NCBI GenBank assembly: GCA_902762805.1 | Contig: CACWPQ010000002.1 | Coordinates: 1-64,000, forward strand | DNA: 64,000 bases | Direction of reading: 5' to 3' | Source of the DNA: an uncultured Bacteroidota bacterium | GTDB taxonomy: Bacteria > Bacteroidota > Bacteroidia > Bacteroidales > P3 | In this document: in pieces, positions 42,620 to 52,116 of the stretch | Numbering within the stretch: position 1 is the first letter of the stretch | Layout: each line of letters starts with the position of its first letter | Notes under the pieces: generated by a model | Told to the model about the DNA's origin: nothing | Databases searched by the model: none | What the model saw: the letters and a program-made list of their open reading frames with translations, nothing else | Position numbers and translations under genes: made by a program

Positions 42620-42838
42620 CAGTCATAACGGAGGTGCATGCTTTTTATTGTATGGTTACCCTATAGGCATGTAGTGTTTGATTAAACTTTGAGTAAAGTG
42701 GGAGTAAAACCTAAAGAGTGGTTGGATGCCATCGGATGTGATGGCAAAAGCCCAAATCAGGCTATGGGAACAGCACAAAACCAAGCGGCAAGTGGCAGAA
42801 GCCACTTGCCGCTTAATTCCGTATAGCACAAGGCGTTA
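42620..42838. other. Gap upstream of DUF6266 copy 2, with a hairpin after proS
   Basis: A perfect hairpin (GCGGCAAGTGGC with GCCACTTGCCGC, 42785-42812) lies 27 bases beyond the proS stop; on the minus strand it is followed by TTGGTTTT, a weak terminator tail. I see no ORF, tRNA or riboswitch in the rest. Confidence 0.6.
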
Positions 42839-44311
42839 TCAGTAGCTGCGGGCGAAGACCACGCGGCGGTGGCTGGGGCGGCCGCTGTAGATGCACTTGC
42901 CTTCTTCCTCGGGGGCATCGAAGGGGATGCAGCGGATGGTGGCCTTGGTCTCTTCCTTGATGCGTTCCTCGGTCTCGGGGGTGCCGTCCCAGTGGCAGAG
43001 GAGGAAGCCGTTCTTTTCGATTTCCTTTTTGAAGTCGTCCCAGGTGTCCACCTTGCGGGTCATGCTGGCGCGGAAGTCGGCAGCCTTCTTGAAGAGGTTC
43101 TGCTGGATCTGCTCCATGAGGTCGGCCACGTGGTCGGCGATGCCTTCGATGGGGAGGTTCTGTTTTTCGAGGGTGTCTCGGCGGCATACCTCGCAGGTGC
43201 CGTTCTCCAGGTCGCGCGGGCCGATGGCGAGGCGCACGGGGACGCCCTTGAACTCGTATTCGTTGAACTTCCAGCCGGGTTTGTACTCGGGACGGTTGTC
43301 GTATTTCACCACCAGGCCTTTGGCTTCGAGGGCCTTGACGATGGGGGCGATGTGCTCGTCGAGCTGGCGCTGCTGCTCGTCGCTCTTGCAGATGGGGACG
43401 ATGGCCACGTGGATGGGCGCCAGGTGCGGGGGGAGGACGAGGCCGTTGTCGTCACTGTGGGTCATGATGAGGGCGCCCATCAGGCGGGTGCTGACGCCCC
43501 ACGAGGTGGCCCAGACGTATTCTAGCGTGTTCTGATTGTTAAGGAATTGCACATCGAAAGCCTTGGCGAAGTTCTGTCCGAGGAAGTGGCTGGTGCCGGC
43601 CTGCAGGGCCTTGCCGTCCTGCATCATGGCTTCGATACAGAGGGTGTCGAGGGCGCCGGCGAAGCGCTCGTTGGGGCTCTTGTGGCCTTTGAGCACCGGC
43701 ATGGCCATGTATTTCTCGGCAAACTCGGCGTAGACGTCGAGCATGCGGCGGGTCTCTTCTTCGGCCTCTTGGCGGGTGGCGTGGGCGGTGTGCCCTTCCT
43801 GCCACAGGAATTCGGCCGTGCGGAGGAACATGCGGGTGCGCATCTCCCAGCGGACCACGTTGGCCCACTGATTGCAGAGGATGGGCAGGTCGCGGTAACT
43901 CTTGATCCAGTTCTTATAGGTGCTCCAGATGATGGTCTCGGAGGTGGGGCGCACGATGAGCTCTTCTTCGAGGCGTGCGTTGGGGTCCACCACCACACCG
44001 CCGCCGTTGGGGTCGTTCATCAGGCGGTGGTGGGTCACCACGGCGCATTCCTTGGCAAAGCCCTCCACATGCTCGGCCTCGCGGCTGAGGAAGCTTTTGG
44101 GGATGAAGAGGGGGAAGTAGGCGTTCTGGTGGCCGGTGGCCTTGAACATGCGGTCCAGCTGGGCCTGCATCTTCTCCCAGATGGCGTAGCCATAGGGTTT
44201 GATGACCATGCATCCGCGGACGGCGCTCTGTTCGGCCAGGTCGGCGCGCACCACCAGCTCGTTGTACCATTCGGAGTAGTTTTCGCTGCGTTTCTGAAAA
44301 TCTTTTGCCAT
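42839..44311 (-). CDS. proS: Proline--tRNA ligase (class II, archaeal/eukaryal-type)
   Basis: The 490-residue enzyme has the class II motifs [15 protein letters not shown] (motif 2 region), [18 protein letters not shown] and [10 protein letters not shown], and lacks the large editing insertion, as in the shorter ProS type 3 form. The C-terminal zinc-binding-like extension ([17 protein letters not shown]) and terminal Tyr (RSY) fit that type. ATG 44311 gives [19 protein letters not shown], the standard start. It has a minus-strand TACTTTTG promoter box at 44369-44376. Confidence 0.95.
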   Translation of the reverse strand: MAKDFQKRSENYSEWYNELVVRADLAEQSAVRGCMVIKPYGYAIWEKMQAQLDRMFKATGHQNAYFPLFIPKSFLSREAEHVEGFAKECAVVTHHRLMNDPNGGGVVVDPNARLEEELIVRPTSETIIWSTYKNWIKSYRDLPILCNQWANVVRWEMRTRMFLRTAEFLWQEGHTAHATRQEAEEETRRMLDVYAEFAEKYMAMPVLKGHKSPNERFAGALDTLCIEAMMQDGKALQAGTSHFLGQNFAKAFDVQFLNNQNTLEYVWATSWGVSTRLMGALIMTHSDDNGLVLPPHLAPIHVAIVPICKSDEQQRQLDEHIAPIVKALEAKGLVVKYDNRPEYKPGWKFNEYEFKGVPVRLAIGPRDLENGTCEVCRRDTLEKQNLPIEGIADHVADLMEQIQQNLFKKAADFRASMTRKVDTWDDFKKEIEKNGFLLCHWDGTPETEERIKEETKATIRCIPFDAPEEEGKCIYSGRPSHRRVVFARSY

Positions 44312-44368
44312 ATATTTTATTAGTTTATACAATAAAAGGGGTTGTTTGTCGTTTCGGTAGACAAAATG

Positions 44369-44376
44369 CAAAAGTA
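44369..44376 (-). promoter_or_regulatory. -7 box for proS
   Basis: TACTTTTG on the minus strand, 57 bases before the proS start. Confidence 0.6.
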
Positions 44377-44421
44377 CGACTTTTTTTTGACATAGAAACC
44401 AAAATTTGACCTCAAAGCGAC

Positions 44422-45240
44422 ATGAGACGATATATAATACTGACACTGACCATATTATCCATCCAGTGGGCCACCGCCCAGGTGAAACTGTCGGTCGACA
44501 CCCTGCAGTGCCACATCGTGGGCTTCTCGGCCGGGGTGCAGATGCCTCTGGCAGGCAGCAACAGCCTGGGGCTGGAGGGGGGCAACATGAAAGACCTCTA
44601 CCGCGGCCCCTACCTCGACTTCGGCCTCGAGTGGGGCTACCTCTTCCGCAACGGCTGGATGCTCACCCTCGACGGCGACCTGTGGTTCGGCTATAACAGC
44701 GACAACCTCAAGCTGCGCATCGAGCGCATGGGCGACGTCTACAACAGCCAGGGCTCGGCCATGAGTTGGGGCGGCACCGACGGCGTCGTCACCGCCTACA
44801 ACCGCAGCCTGGCCGTGCGCCCAGGCGTGGCCAAAATGTTCCACATCCTGCCCAAAGACCCCAACTCGGGCCTCTTCGTCAAACTCAGCGGCGGATGGTG
44901 GATGCAGAAGACCGTCTTCAGCCAGGACATGAACGAGAGCGAGGTGCCGCAGCTCATGGACGACTACCAGCACCTCTACGACCACCTGCGCCACGGCGTG
45001 ATGCTCACCGAGAGCATCGGATTTGCCTACATGAGCAACCTCAACACCTATATCAACGTCAAGATTTCCTTCGACATCAGCCAGTGCTGGAGCTGGTCCT
45101 CGCGCCCCTACACCATCGACAACGTCGTGGGTCTCAACGGCAAGGACGAGAACCGCTACTTCGACCTCATGTTCGGCATCAAACTCTCATGGCTCTTCCC
45201 CATCACCGGGCGCACCTCTTACGATTATTACTACTATTGA
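44422..45240 (+). CDS. Outer-membrane beta-barrel protein
   Basis: The 272-residue protein has a signal peptide (to ATAQ) and a barrel-like body ([54 protein letters not shown]), ending in a run of tyrosines. No specific family is recognised. Its stop codon and the kdtA start overlap by one base (TGATG), so they are coupled, and the operon continues to tamL and a phosphodiesterase. Confidence 0.75.
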   Translation: MRRYIILTLTILSIQWATAQVKLSVDTLQCHIVGFSAGVQMPLAGSNSLGLEGGNMKDLYRGPYLDFGLEWGYLFRNGWMLTLDGDLWFGYNSDNLKLRIERMGDVYNSQGSAMSWGGTDGVVTAYNRSLAVRPGVAKMFHILPKDPNSGLFVKLSGGWWMQKTVFSQDMNESEVPQLMDDYQHLYDHLRHGVMLTESIGFAYMSNLNTYINVKISFDISQCWSWSSRPYTIDNVVGLNGKDENRYFDLMFGIKLSWLFPITGRTSYDYYYY

Positions 45241-46526
45241 TGAGAAAACTCTACATCCTGGGCATCTACCTCTACACGCTGGGCATCCGCCTGGCGGCGC
45301 TCTTCGGCCACCGCAACGCGCGCCTGATGGTGCAGGGGTGGCCACTGACCACTGACCACCGCACACTGACCACTGACCACTGCCCACTGACCACTGACCA
45401 CTGCCCACTGACCACTGACCACTGGGTGTGGTTCCATGTCGCCAGCCTGGGCGAGTTCGAGCAGGCGCGCCCCGTGCTCGAGGCCTACCGCCAACGGCAT
45501 CCCGACACCAAAGTCCTGCTCACCTTCTTCTCCCCCTCGGGCTACGAGGTGCGCAAGAACTACCCCCTGGCCGACCGCGTCGCCTACCTCCCCATGGACA
45601 CCCCCCGCAACGCCCGACGCCTGCTCGACGCCTACCGCCCCGTGGCGGCCTTCTTCGTCAAATACGAATTCTGGTACAACTACCTCCGCGAGCTCCGCCG
45701 CCGCCAAGTCCCCACCTACCTCTTCTCCGCCATCTTCCGCCCGGAGCAGTACTTCTTCCTCCCCTATGGCCGCTGGTTCCTGAAACAAATCCGGCTCTGC
45801 TACCGCCACATCTTCGTGCAGAACGAGGAGAGCCTCCAACTGCTCGCCCGTCACGGCATCGATGCCACCCTCGCCGGCGACACCCGCTTCGACCGCGTGC
45901 ACCAAATCGCCCAAGCCGCCGAGCCCGACGCCGTGGCAGAGCACTTCCTGCAAGGCCACGACGGCCCCGTCCTGGTGGCCGGCAGCACTTGGCCGCCCGA
46001 CGAGCAGCTGCTGGCTCGCCTGCGCGAGAACAAAGAGTGGTTCCCCAGTCGCATCATCATCGCCCCGCACGAGATACACGAAGAGCACCTGCAGCAGATA
46101 GAGCGCCTGTTCCCGGGCAGCGTAAGGTATTCTAGTTTAACTAGTTCTACTAGTTTAACTAGTCCAACTAGCTCCACTAGCCAGGTCCTCATCATCGACA
46201 ACATAGGCCTCCTCTCCAAACTCTACCGCTACGCCACCGTGGCCTATATCGGCGGTGGCTTCGGCGTGGGCATACACAATATTCTCGAAGCCGTGGCCTA
46301 CGGCAAGCCCGTCGTCTTCGGCCCTAACTACCACAAATTCCAAGAGGCACACGACCTCATCGACCTCGGAGGCTGCATAATCGTAGACGAACATCCCGAC
46401 GTATCGTTCCTACGGAAATTGTTTACCGACGACGACATCTACCATGCCGCTTCCGACGCCTGCATGCAACTCATGCGCCGCAACCTCGGCAGCACCGACA
46501 TCATCCTCCACACCATTGAAAAGTAG
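45240..46526 (+). CDS. kdtA: 3-deoxy-D-manno-octulosonic acid (Kdo) transferase
   Basis: The 428-residue enzyme adds Kdo to lipid A precursor at the inner membrane. It has the N-terminal anchor (LYILGIYLYTLGIRLAALF), the catalytic-site segment HVASLGEFEQARP, TFFSPSGYEVRKNY, KYEFWYNYL, FVQNEESLQLL, AGSTWPPDEQ and the sugar-nucleotide-binding end (IGGGFGVGIHNILEAVAYGKP). Two repeat tracts interrupt it in frame: four copies of a 7-residue unit (PLTTDHC-like, about residues 35-61) and SSLTSSTSLTSPTSSTS (about 297-315). Both fall where relatives have variable loops. The ATG overlaps the upstream stop by one base. Confidence 0.93.
   Translation: MRKLYILGIYLYTLGIRLAALFGHRNARLMVQGWPLTTDHRTLTTDHCPLTTDHCPLTTDHWVWFHVASLGEFEQARPVLEAYRQRHPDTKVLLTFFSPSGYEVRKNYPLADRVAYLPMDTPRNARRLLDAYRPVAAFFVKYEFWYNYLRELRRRQVPTYLFSAIFRPEQYFFLPYGRWFLKQIRLCYRHIFVQNEESLQLLARHGIDATLAGDTRFDRVHQIAQAAEPDAVAEHFLQGHDGPVLVAGSTWPPDEQLLARLRENKEWFPSRIIIAPHEIHEEHLQQIERLFPGSVRYSSLTSSTSLTSPTSSTSQVLIIDNIGLLSKLYRYATVAYIGGGFGVGIHNILEAVAYGKPVVFGPNYHKFQEAHDLIDLGGCIIVDEHPDVSFLRKLFTDDDIYHAASDACMQLMRRNLGSTDIILHTIEK
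45341..45424 (+). repeat. Twelve-unit heptamer array inside kdtA
   Basis: Twelve perfect-register 7-mers (GCCACTG, ACCACTG, ACCACCG, CACACTG, then ACCACTG/CCCACTG in a 21-base pattern). The total of 84 bases is four times 21, so the array reads as four heptapeptides. Both nucleotide and higher-order periodicity are clear. Confidence 0.9.
46132..46184 (+). repeat. CTAG nonamer array inside kdtA
   Basis: Six units starting CTAG in period 9: CTAGTTTAA, CTAGTTCTA, CTAGTTTAA, CTAGTCCAA, CTAGCTCCA, CTAGCCAG. Because 9 is a multiple of 3, the frame is safe at any copy number. The encoded residues are Ser/Thr-rich. Confidence 0.85.
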
Positions 46527-48885
46527 ACCCCTACATATAACCCTCCTCGCCCTCGCCTGCCTCCTCTTCGCCGGCTGCTACACCAACCGCTACATCCCCG
46601 ACGGTTCCCACCGCCTGTACAACACGGTGCAGACCGTCGCCATGGCCGACTCCTCCGAGGTGACGCCCCTGGTGAAGGACGCTCTCAAGAAGTCGAACAA
46701 CTACTACCTCCAGCGCCGCAACTCACGCGTGCTCGGCATCATGTGGCTCCCCGTCGGCATGCGCATCTACAGCATCGCCTCGCCCAAGGACAGCACCTTC
46801 TGGGGCAACTACTGGCGCCGACTCGGCCAAGCCCCCGTCGTCTACGACGAGGACAAAGCCCGCCGCACCGCCCTGCAGCTCCAGGGCCTGCTCGAGGAGA
46901 AGGGATGCTTCGGCTCCACCGTCACCTTCGACACCCTCGACCTGCGCGAGAAGAAAATCACCATCGGCTACCACATCCGCGCCACCCACCGCTACACCAT
47001 CGACGAAGTGGCCTACCGCACCGAGAGCGACACCGTGCGCCGACTGCTCGACCAGTGGCGCGAGGCCTCCCTCCTCCGCCCCGGCGACCCTTACGACCAG
47101 GACAACCTCGCCGCCGAGCGCGCACGCCTCGTCTCCAACCTCCGCGAACAAGGCTTCTACCGCGCCACCGCCGACCACATCTCCTTCCTCGTCGACACCA
47201 CCTACCACCCCCAGCGCCTCTCCATCGATGTCTATGTCGACAGCCGCCACCTGCGCATCTACCACATCAACAACATCTTCGTCTACCCCAACTCCACCGC
47301 CGGCCTCCGCAGCGGCGAGTCCACCTTCGACACCCTCATCTACAACTACGCCGGCCTCACCCGCAATTTCGACTACCAGTTCGTCTACGACAAACCCATG
47401 ACCCTCCGCCCGCAGACCGTCTCCCGCGCCCTCATGCTCTTCCCCGGCATGACCTACCGCCCACGCTATGTGCAAAACACCTACAACTCGCTCCTCAACC
47501 TCCGCAACTTCAAGTATATCAACGTCGAGTTCAACGAGTCCCCCTCCTCCTCCGACACCCTCCCGCTGGTCGACGCCCATGTGCGCCTGATCAACGCCAC
47601 CCAGCAGCGCCTCTCCCTCTCCTTCGAGCTCACCAACGCCTCCCCCCTGGGCTCGCAGGACTCCACCTCCTCCTTCCTCTCCGGCGGCAACCTCGGCCTC
47701 GAAACCTCGATCGAGTACCAGCACAAGAACCTCTTCGGCGGCGCCGAGCTGCTCCGCGTCAAAAGCGCGCTCCTCCTCGAACTTCCCAAACTCATCTTCC
47801 AAGGCCGCCAGCAGGGCTTCTACAACAACTTCAACGCCTTCGAGGTCTCCCTCGACGCCTCCCTCGACATACCCGCCTTCCTCCTCCCCTACTCCTCCGA
47901 CCTCCGCTGGCAGCGCACACGCCCCCACACCCTCATCTCCCTCGGCGGCAGCTACCAGTACCGCTACTCCTTCGAGCGCATCCTGGCCAACACCTCCTTC
48001 GGCTACACCTGGAGCCAAAACCGCCGCGCACAGCACCAGCTCCTCCCCGTCGAGCTCACCTTCGTCCGCATGCTCGGCCTCGACCCCGACTTTGAGGCAC
48101 GACTCAACACCCTCAACGACCTCCGACTCAAATACCAGTACTCCTCCCACTTCATCCTCAATTCCCGCTACGACTACTCCTACTCCAACCAGCAGTTCGG
48201 CTCCCGCCGCAACTTCTCCCTCCTCCGCCTCTCTGTCGAGAGCGCCGGCAACCTCCTGCGAGGCATCTCCAACATGGCATCCCTGCAGGCCGACAGCAAC
48301 GGCGTCCTCCAGCTCTTCGGCGTCCCCTTCGCCCAGTATGTGCGCTTCGACGGTGCCTTCACGCGCTACACCTACCTCGGCGCCCGCTCCACCTTCGTCG
48401 CACGCCTCCTCCTCGGCATCGGCATCCCCTACGGCAACTCCCTCTCCATGCCCTACGAGAAGAGCTTCTTCGGCGGCGGCCCCACCACCATGCGCGCCTG
48501 GCAGCTCCGCCGCCTCGGCCCCGGCTCCTACTCCGCCTCCGGACAGGCCCTCGAACGCGTCGGCGACCTCCAGCTCGTCCTCAACCTCGAACACCGCTTC
48601 CCCATCGTCTCCATTCTCGAAGGCGCCCTCTTCGCCGACCTCGGCAACGTCTGGCTACTCAACCCCTCCGACCAGTATCCCGGCGGACACCTCCAGTGGG
48701 GCAACATCCTCCGCGAAATCGCCGCCGGCGTCGGCATCGGCCTCCGTCTCAACGTCTCCGTCGCCACACTCCGCGTCGACTTCGCCATCCCTCTCCTCGA
48801 CCCCGGCGCCGACCACCTCTGGCAACCCCCGCACTGGCGCTTCAACCAGATAGTCACCAACTTCGGTATCAACTACCCATTCTGA
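46516..48885 (+). CDS. tamL: TamL-like Omp85/BamA family outer-membrane lipoprotein
   Basis: About 789 residues: a lipoprotein signal peptide (LLALACLLFAG then C), followed by YTNRYIPDGSHRLY, the TamL-type start, POTRA-like repeats to about residue 360, and the C-terminal barrel of the Omp85 family with FFGGGPTTMRAWQLRRLGPG and FADLGNVW. TamL replaces TamA in Bacteroidota and partners TamB (encoded at 182). I chose TTG 46516, overlapping kdtA by 11 bases, because it is the only start that leaves a proper lipoprotein signal; the longer frame from 46444 is the antisense-like tail of kdtA. Confidence 0.9.
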   Translation: MKSRPLHITLLALACLLFAGCYTNRYIPDGSHRLYNTVQTVAMADSSEVTPLVKDALKKSNNYYLQRRNSRVLGIMWLPVGMRIYSIASPKDSTFWGNYWRRLGQAPVVYDEDKARRTALQLQGLLEEKGCFGSTVTFDTLDLREKKITIGYHIRATHRYTIDEVAYRTESDTVRRLLDQWREASLLRPGDPYDQDNLAAERARLVSNLREQGFYRATADHISFLVDTTYHPQRLSIDVYVDSRHLRIYHINNIFVYPNSTAGLRSGESTFDTLIYNYAGLTRNFDYQFVYDKPMTLRPQTVSRALMLFPGMTYRPRYVQNTYNSLLNLRNFKYINVEFNESPSSSDTLPLVDAHVRLINATQQRLSLSFELTNASPLGSQDSTSSFLSGGNLGLETSIEYQHKNLFGGAELLRVKSALLLELPKLIFQGRQQGFYNNFNAFEVSLDASLDIPAFLLPYSSDLRWQRTRPHTLISLGGSYQYRYSFERILANTSFGYTWSQNRRAQHQLLPVELTFVRMLGLDPDFEARLNTLNDLRLKYQYSSHFILNSRYDYSYSNQQFGSRRNFSLLRLSVESAGNLLRGISNMASLQADSNGVLQLFGVPFAQYVRFDGAFTRYTYLGARSTFVARLLLGIGIPYGNSLSMPYEKSFFGGGPTTMRAWQLRRLGPGSYSASGQALERVGDLQLVLNLEHRFPIVSILEGALFADLGNVWLLNPSDQYPGGHLQWGNILREIAAGVGIGLRLNVSVATLRVDFAIPLLDPGADHLWQPPHWRFNQIVTNFGINYPF

Positions 48886-49406
48886 TGACCCGCATCGGCA
48901 TACTCAGCGACACCCACGGCACACTCCCGCCGCAAGTCTTCTCCTTCTTCCGCGACTGCGACGAGCTCTGGCACGCCGGCGACATAGGACCCGGCGTCCT
49001 CGACCGGCTGCGACAGTTCAAACCCACACGCGCCGTATGGGGCAACTGCGACAGCTTCAACCTCCACTTCGAGCTCGATGAGTGCCTCTTCTTCGAAGTC
49101 GAAGGCCAGCGCGTGCTCCTCACCCACATCGGCGGCTACCCCGGCCACTACCCCTACCAGCTCCAGCGCACCCTCCGCCTCGCGCAGCCCGACATCTTCG
49201 TCTGCGGCCACAGCCACATCCTCAAAGTGATGTACGACAAGGAATACCGCTTCCTCCACATCAACCCCGGCGCCGCCGGCCTCCAGGGCTTCCACCGCGC
49301 CTGCACCCTTGTCCGCTTCGCCCTCAACCCACAACCAACCGACCTGGAAATCCTCGACTTCCCCAAGACCTCCCCCACCCCTCCCGCAGACGACTGCATC
49401 CCCTGA
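48885..49406 (+). CDS. YfcE/MJ0936-type metallophosphoesterase
   Basis: The 173-residue enzyme has the full calcineurin-like motif set: ILSDTHG near the N-terminus, LWHAGDIG, WGNCDSF, LTHIGGYPGHY and FVCGHSHILK, then HINPGAAG. Small single-domain members hydrolyse phosphodiesters; the natural substrate is unknown. The ATG overlaps the tamL stop by one base (TGATG). It ends the barrel-kdtA-tamL operon. Confidence 0.9.
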   Translation: MTRIGILSDTHGTLPPQVFSFFRDCDELWHAGDIGPGVLDRLRQFKPTRAVWGNCDSFNLHFELDECLFFEVEGQRVLLTHIGGYPGHYPYQLQRTLRLAQPDIFVCGHSHILKVMYDKEYRFLHINPGAAGLQGFHRACTLVRFALNPQPTDLEILDFPKTSPTPPADDCIP

Positions 49407-49481
49407 AACCAACCCCCAAAATCATCCTTTGGCGTAAGAAAAAACATACCCCGCAAGCACTTTTTTGTTAAAAAACACCCC

Positions 49482-50378
49482 CTACTGCCGCCCGCCCGAG
49501 GGGGCCAGCTGCGCGATGACCACGCCCGAGATGACCACCACAATGCCCGCCGCCTTCGCCCACGAGAACCCCTCCTGACCCAGCACCACCGCCGCAATCA
49601 GCGAGAATATCGGAATGGCGTTGTTGAAGATACACGCCTGCGAGGCACCCAGCTTCTTCACACCGTGGTTGTAGAACGCATACGCCAGCGTCGAGCAGCA
49701 GATGCCCAGCGTCAGCAACAGCAGCAGCATCCGCGGCGAAAACGACAGCTGCGCCATATTGCCGCGGTCGAACACCAGCACCAAAGGCAGGAAATAGACC
49801 AGCCCGATGAGGTTCTGCCACGTCGTGATCACCAGCGGATTGTACTTGCTCACCACCTTCACCAGCAGCGCCGTGTATACCACCGCGATAGCCACCGCGC
49901 CCGCCAGGAAAAGCATCCCCCGCAGGTTGCCCGTCAGCCCCTCGCCGCCCAGCAGCGTCAAACCCACCCCCACCAGCGACAGCACCACCCCGATCACCAT
50001 CAGCGGATGGATCCTCTCGCGGTAGGCCACCCACATGCCGAACGGCACAAACAGCGGTATCGTAGCAATCACCACCGACGCCAGCGACCCGCTCACCAGC
50101 TGCACACCGGTCGTCTCACAGAGGTGGTAGATAAAAGGCTCGCACAGCGTCAGCAGTAGGAACCACTTGACGTCCTCGCGCCGGATGCGCGGCAGCTTGC
50201 GCATCAGCGCCAGCGTCGGCACCATCACCGCCGACGCCACCGCCAGCCGCAGAAAGACCAGCAACGTGACGCTCAGCGAGGGTTCGGTGAGGAAGAGCTC
50301 TTTGGTGAAGATGAAACTGATGCCCCAGAATATGACCGACAGCGTCAGCAAGATATAGGTGAAAGCACGTGTTTTCAA
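49482..50378 (-). CDS. EamA/DMT family transporter
   Basis: The 298-residue protein has ten membrane segments in two EamA halves (residues about 5-140 and 150-290), for example VIFWGISFIFTKELFLTEPS at the start and ACIFNNAIPIFSLIAAVVLG in the second half. The family exports metabolites or amino acids; substrate unknown. It has no close partner genes. Confidence 0.88.
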   Translation of the reverse strand: MKTRAFTYILLTLSVIFWGISFIFTKELFLTEPSLSVTLLVFLRLAVASAVMVPTLALMRKLPRIRREDVKWFLLLTLCEPFIYHLCETTGVQLVSGSLASVVIATIPLFVPFGMWVAYRERIHPLMVIGVVLSLVGVGLTLLGGEGLTGNLRGMLFLAGAVAIAVVYTALLVKVVSKYNPLVITTWQNLIGLVYFLPLVLVFDRGNMAQLSFSPRMLLLLLTLGICCSTLAYAFYNHGVKKLGASQACIFNNAIPIFSLIAAVVLGQEGFSWAKAAGIVVVISGVVIAQLAPSGGRQ

Positions 50379-50392
50379 TGTCTGTAGTTTAA

Positions 50393-50440
50393 AGGTTATT
50401 AGGTTATTAGGTTACAAGGTCAAAGGTTAAAGGTTATGGG
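50393..50440. repeat. Octamer/heptamer array GGTTATTA
   Basis: Units GGTTATTA, GGTTATTA, GGTTACAA, then 7-base GGTCAAA, GGTTAAA, GGTTATG, GGTTATT. The period slips from 8 to 7 within the array. Confidence 0.65.
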
Positions 50441-50489
50441 TTATTGAATTTGGGTTTGCGCGCGTATCGTTGACTGCATAGAGTGGATT

Positions 50490-50531
50490 CCTCACTCCTC
50501 ATTCCTCACTCCTCACTCCTCATCCCTCACT
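50490..50531. repeat. Heptamer array CCTCACT
   Basis: Six units: CCTCACT, CCTCATT, CCTCACT, CCTCACT, CCTCATC, CCTCACT (the RTGAGGA family on the minus strand). The stop codon of the HATPase gene lies in the last unit. Confidence 0.8.
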
Positions 50532-51075
50532 CATTCGCCCCTATCTCGGCCAGGTTCTCGCGTATCATCTCCTTGAGGTAGTTGATGATATGTATATCGT
50601 TGAGCGACATGCCGTCCAGCGCCTCCTTCAGCTCGTCGGTGTCGAGGACATACTCCCCCTCGTCGGTGCGGTAGGTGACGACAAAGTGAATGTCCTCGTG
50701 GGCCGAGAGCAGCAGCACGAGGGTGCCCGCGAGGTCGCCCATCGGCGGGCGGTCCCAGTGGTTGTGCTGGAACCAGAACTCCAGCCGCGTCCCCTTCCCC
50801 AGCTCGCTCTCCAGCTTCATACCACCGCCACAGTTCTCGGTGTTCATCTTGATCAGCGGCAGCCCCAGCCCCACCTTGCGCGTCGTGCGGCTCGTCGTGT
50901 AGGGGTCGGTCACACGCGCCAGAAATTCGGGGCTCATCCCGCGCCCGTTGTCCACTATCGTGAAGTGGAAATCGTTATTCTTGATGCTGTCCACGATGGT
51001 CAACTCCACATCCTTCGAGTCCGCGGCGGTCGAGTTCTCCATCAGGTCGTATACATGCATCGCCAGTTCTTTCAT
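50527..51075 (-). CDS. Stand-alone HATPase (GHKL) ATP-binding protein
   Basis: The 182-residue protein begins KELAMHVYDLMENSTAADSK (N box), then FTIVDNGRGMSPE (G1 box) and TRKVGLGLPLIKMNTENCGG (G2 region). It has the GHKL ATPase fold but no sensor, HisKA or receiver part. Similar proteins occur beside [FeFe]-hydrogenase genes in clostridia and relatives; no such genes are visible here. It is divergent from the lipoprotein gene at 51187. Confidence 0.85.
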   Translation of the reverse strand: MKELAMHVYDLMENSTAADSKDVELTIVDSIKNNDFHFTIVDNGRGMSPEFLARVTDPYTTSRTTRKVGLGLPLIKMNTENCGGGMKLESELGKGTRLEFWFQHNHWDRPPMGDLAGTLVLLLSAHEDIHFVVTYRTDEGEYVLDTDELKEALDGMSLNDIHIINYLKEMIRENLAEIGANE

Positions 51076-51100
51076 AATGTATATCTTAAAATTCGGGCTG

Positions 51101-51141
51101 CAAAATTACACATAAATTTTCAATCGCAAATAATAATTTTG
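51101..51141. promoter_or_regulatory. Back-to-back promoters of the HATPase and lipoprotein genes
   Basis: Minus-strand TAATTTTG at 51101-51108 (HATPase) and plus-strand TAATTTTG at 51134-51141 (lipoprotein) lie 25 bases apart, so their -33 regions overlap. The two transcripts probably compete for polymerase. Confidence 0.65.
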
Positions 51142-51186
51142 CACCCACGGCGTTACTTGGGGCATACACATATATCATATTGCAGT

Positions 51187-52116
51187 ATGAAACTACGCCG
51201 ACTGACCCTGGCCCTGCTGACCGCCGCCTGCTGCCTGCTGACCTCTTGCGAGGAGGAGGACTTCGTCCCCCCATCGTTCCTGAGCATCGACGCCATCCAG
51301 CTCAAACCCACACCCGGCGTCACCTACACCGCACAAGACGGCTTCTGCAGCGCCGAGATAGTCTCCTGCTATGTCGAGGCCCTCTACAAAGACGGCCGCG
51401 AGGTCAAAACGCTCGGCCTCTTCGAGCTCCCCTTCACCGTACCGGTGCTCCACAGCGGCGAAGTGGAATACCTCGTCGTCAGCCCCGCCATCAAAATCAG
51501 CGGCATCTCCGGCATGCAAAGCTACTACCCCTTCTACACACGCGACACCATCCGCAACCTCACCCTCACCTCCGGCGACACCCTCCGCCTCGACACCCTC
51601 TCCGTCCACCACCGCGTGGGCATCGAAAACGGCATCAAACTCTTCGAACCCTTCGAATACTCGCCCGAAACACCCACCGCCGCAAGCCTCAGCCTCGACT
51701 CCATCACCTGGCACCCCAACGACCGCCAGAACGCCTGCTCCGGCAGCGGCTACGTCTCCGTCCACGTGCCCGACTCCGTCACAATGGTACCCTTCTCCAT
51801 CAACCGCGATTTCTACGTGCCAGACCCCATCACCATTGTCTACCTTGAGCTCGACAGCCGCTCCGACCTTCCCTTCGAAGTCTACATGCACTCCCGATAC
51901 ACCTCCGGCGGCGCCGTCGAAAAACAGCGCGTCATGGTGGTCAACCCCAGCAACCACTGGAAACACATGTACATCAACCTCGGCCGCATTCGCGACTGGT
52001 TCAACAACTATCCCGACTTCCGCATCTCCTTCGCCGCCCTCAACGTCGAGGGTAAAGAAGGCGACATTCGACTGGACAACGTAAAACTGCTCACCACCAC
52101 CTCCTACGCCAAATGA
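51187..52116 (+). CDS. Lipoprotein of unknown function (DUF4249-like position, not assigned)
   Basis: The 309-residue protein has a lipoprotein signal peptide (ACCLLTSC) and a beta-rich mature part with FLSIDAIQLKPTPGVTYTA and DWFNNYPDFRISFAALNVEG; I cannot place it in a named family. The start codon is 45 bases after a TAATTTTG box. Its stop overlaps the start of the sugar transferase (ATGA), so both are made together, which suggests a role in surface polysaccharide or its assembly. Confidence 0.75.
   Translation: MKLRRLTLALLTAACCLLTSCEEEDFVPPSFLSIDAIQLKPTPGVTYTAQDGFCSAEIVSCYVEALYKDGREVKTLGLFELPFTVPVLHSGEVEYLVVSPAIKISGISGMQSYYPFYTRDTIRNLTLTSGDTLRLDTLSVHHRVGIENGIKLFEPFEYSPETPTAASLSLDSITWHPNDRQNACSGSGYVSVHVPDSVTMVPFSINRDFYVPDPITIVYLELDSRSDLPFEVYMHSRYTSGGAVEKQRVMVVNPSNHWKHMYINLGRIRDWFNNYPDFRISFAALNVEGKEGDIRLDNVKLLTTTSYAK

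Noticed and set aside
42620..42838. tRNA or riboswitch upstream of DUF6266 copy 2
   Set aside because: Only one hairpin, fitting the end of proS; no cloverleaf or known aptamer core.
45341..45424. Possible CRISPR array
   Set aside because: Units are 7 bases without spacers and lie inside a coding frame; no cas genes are present.
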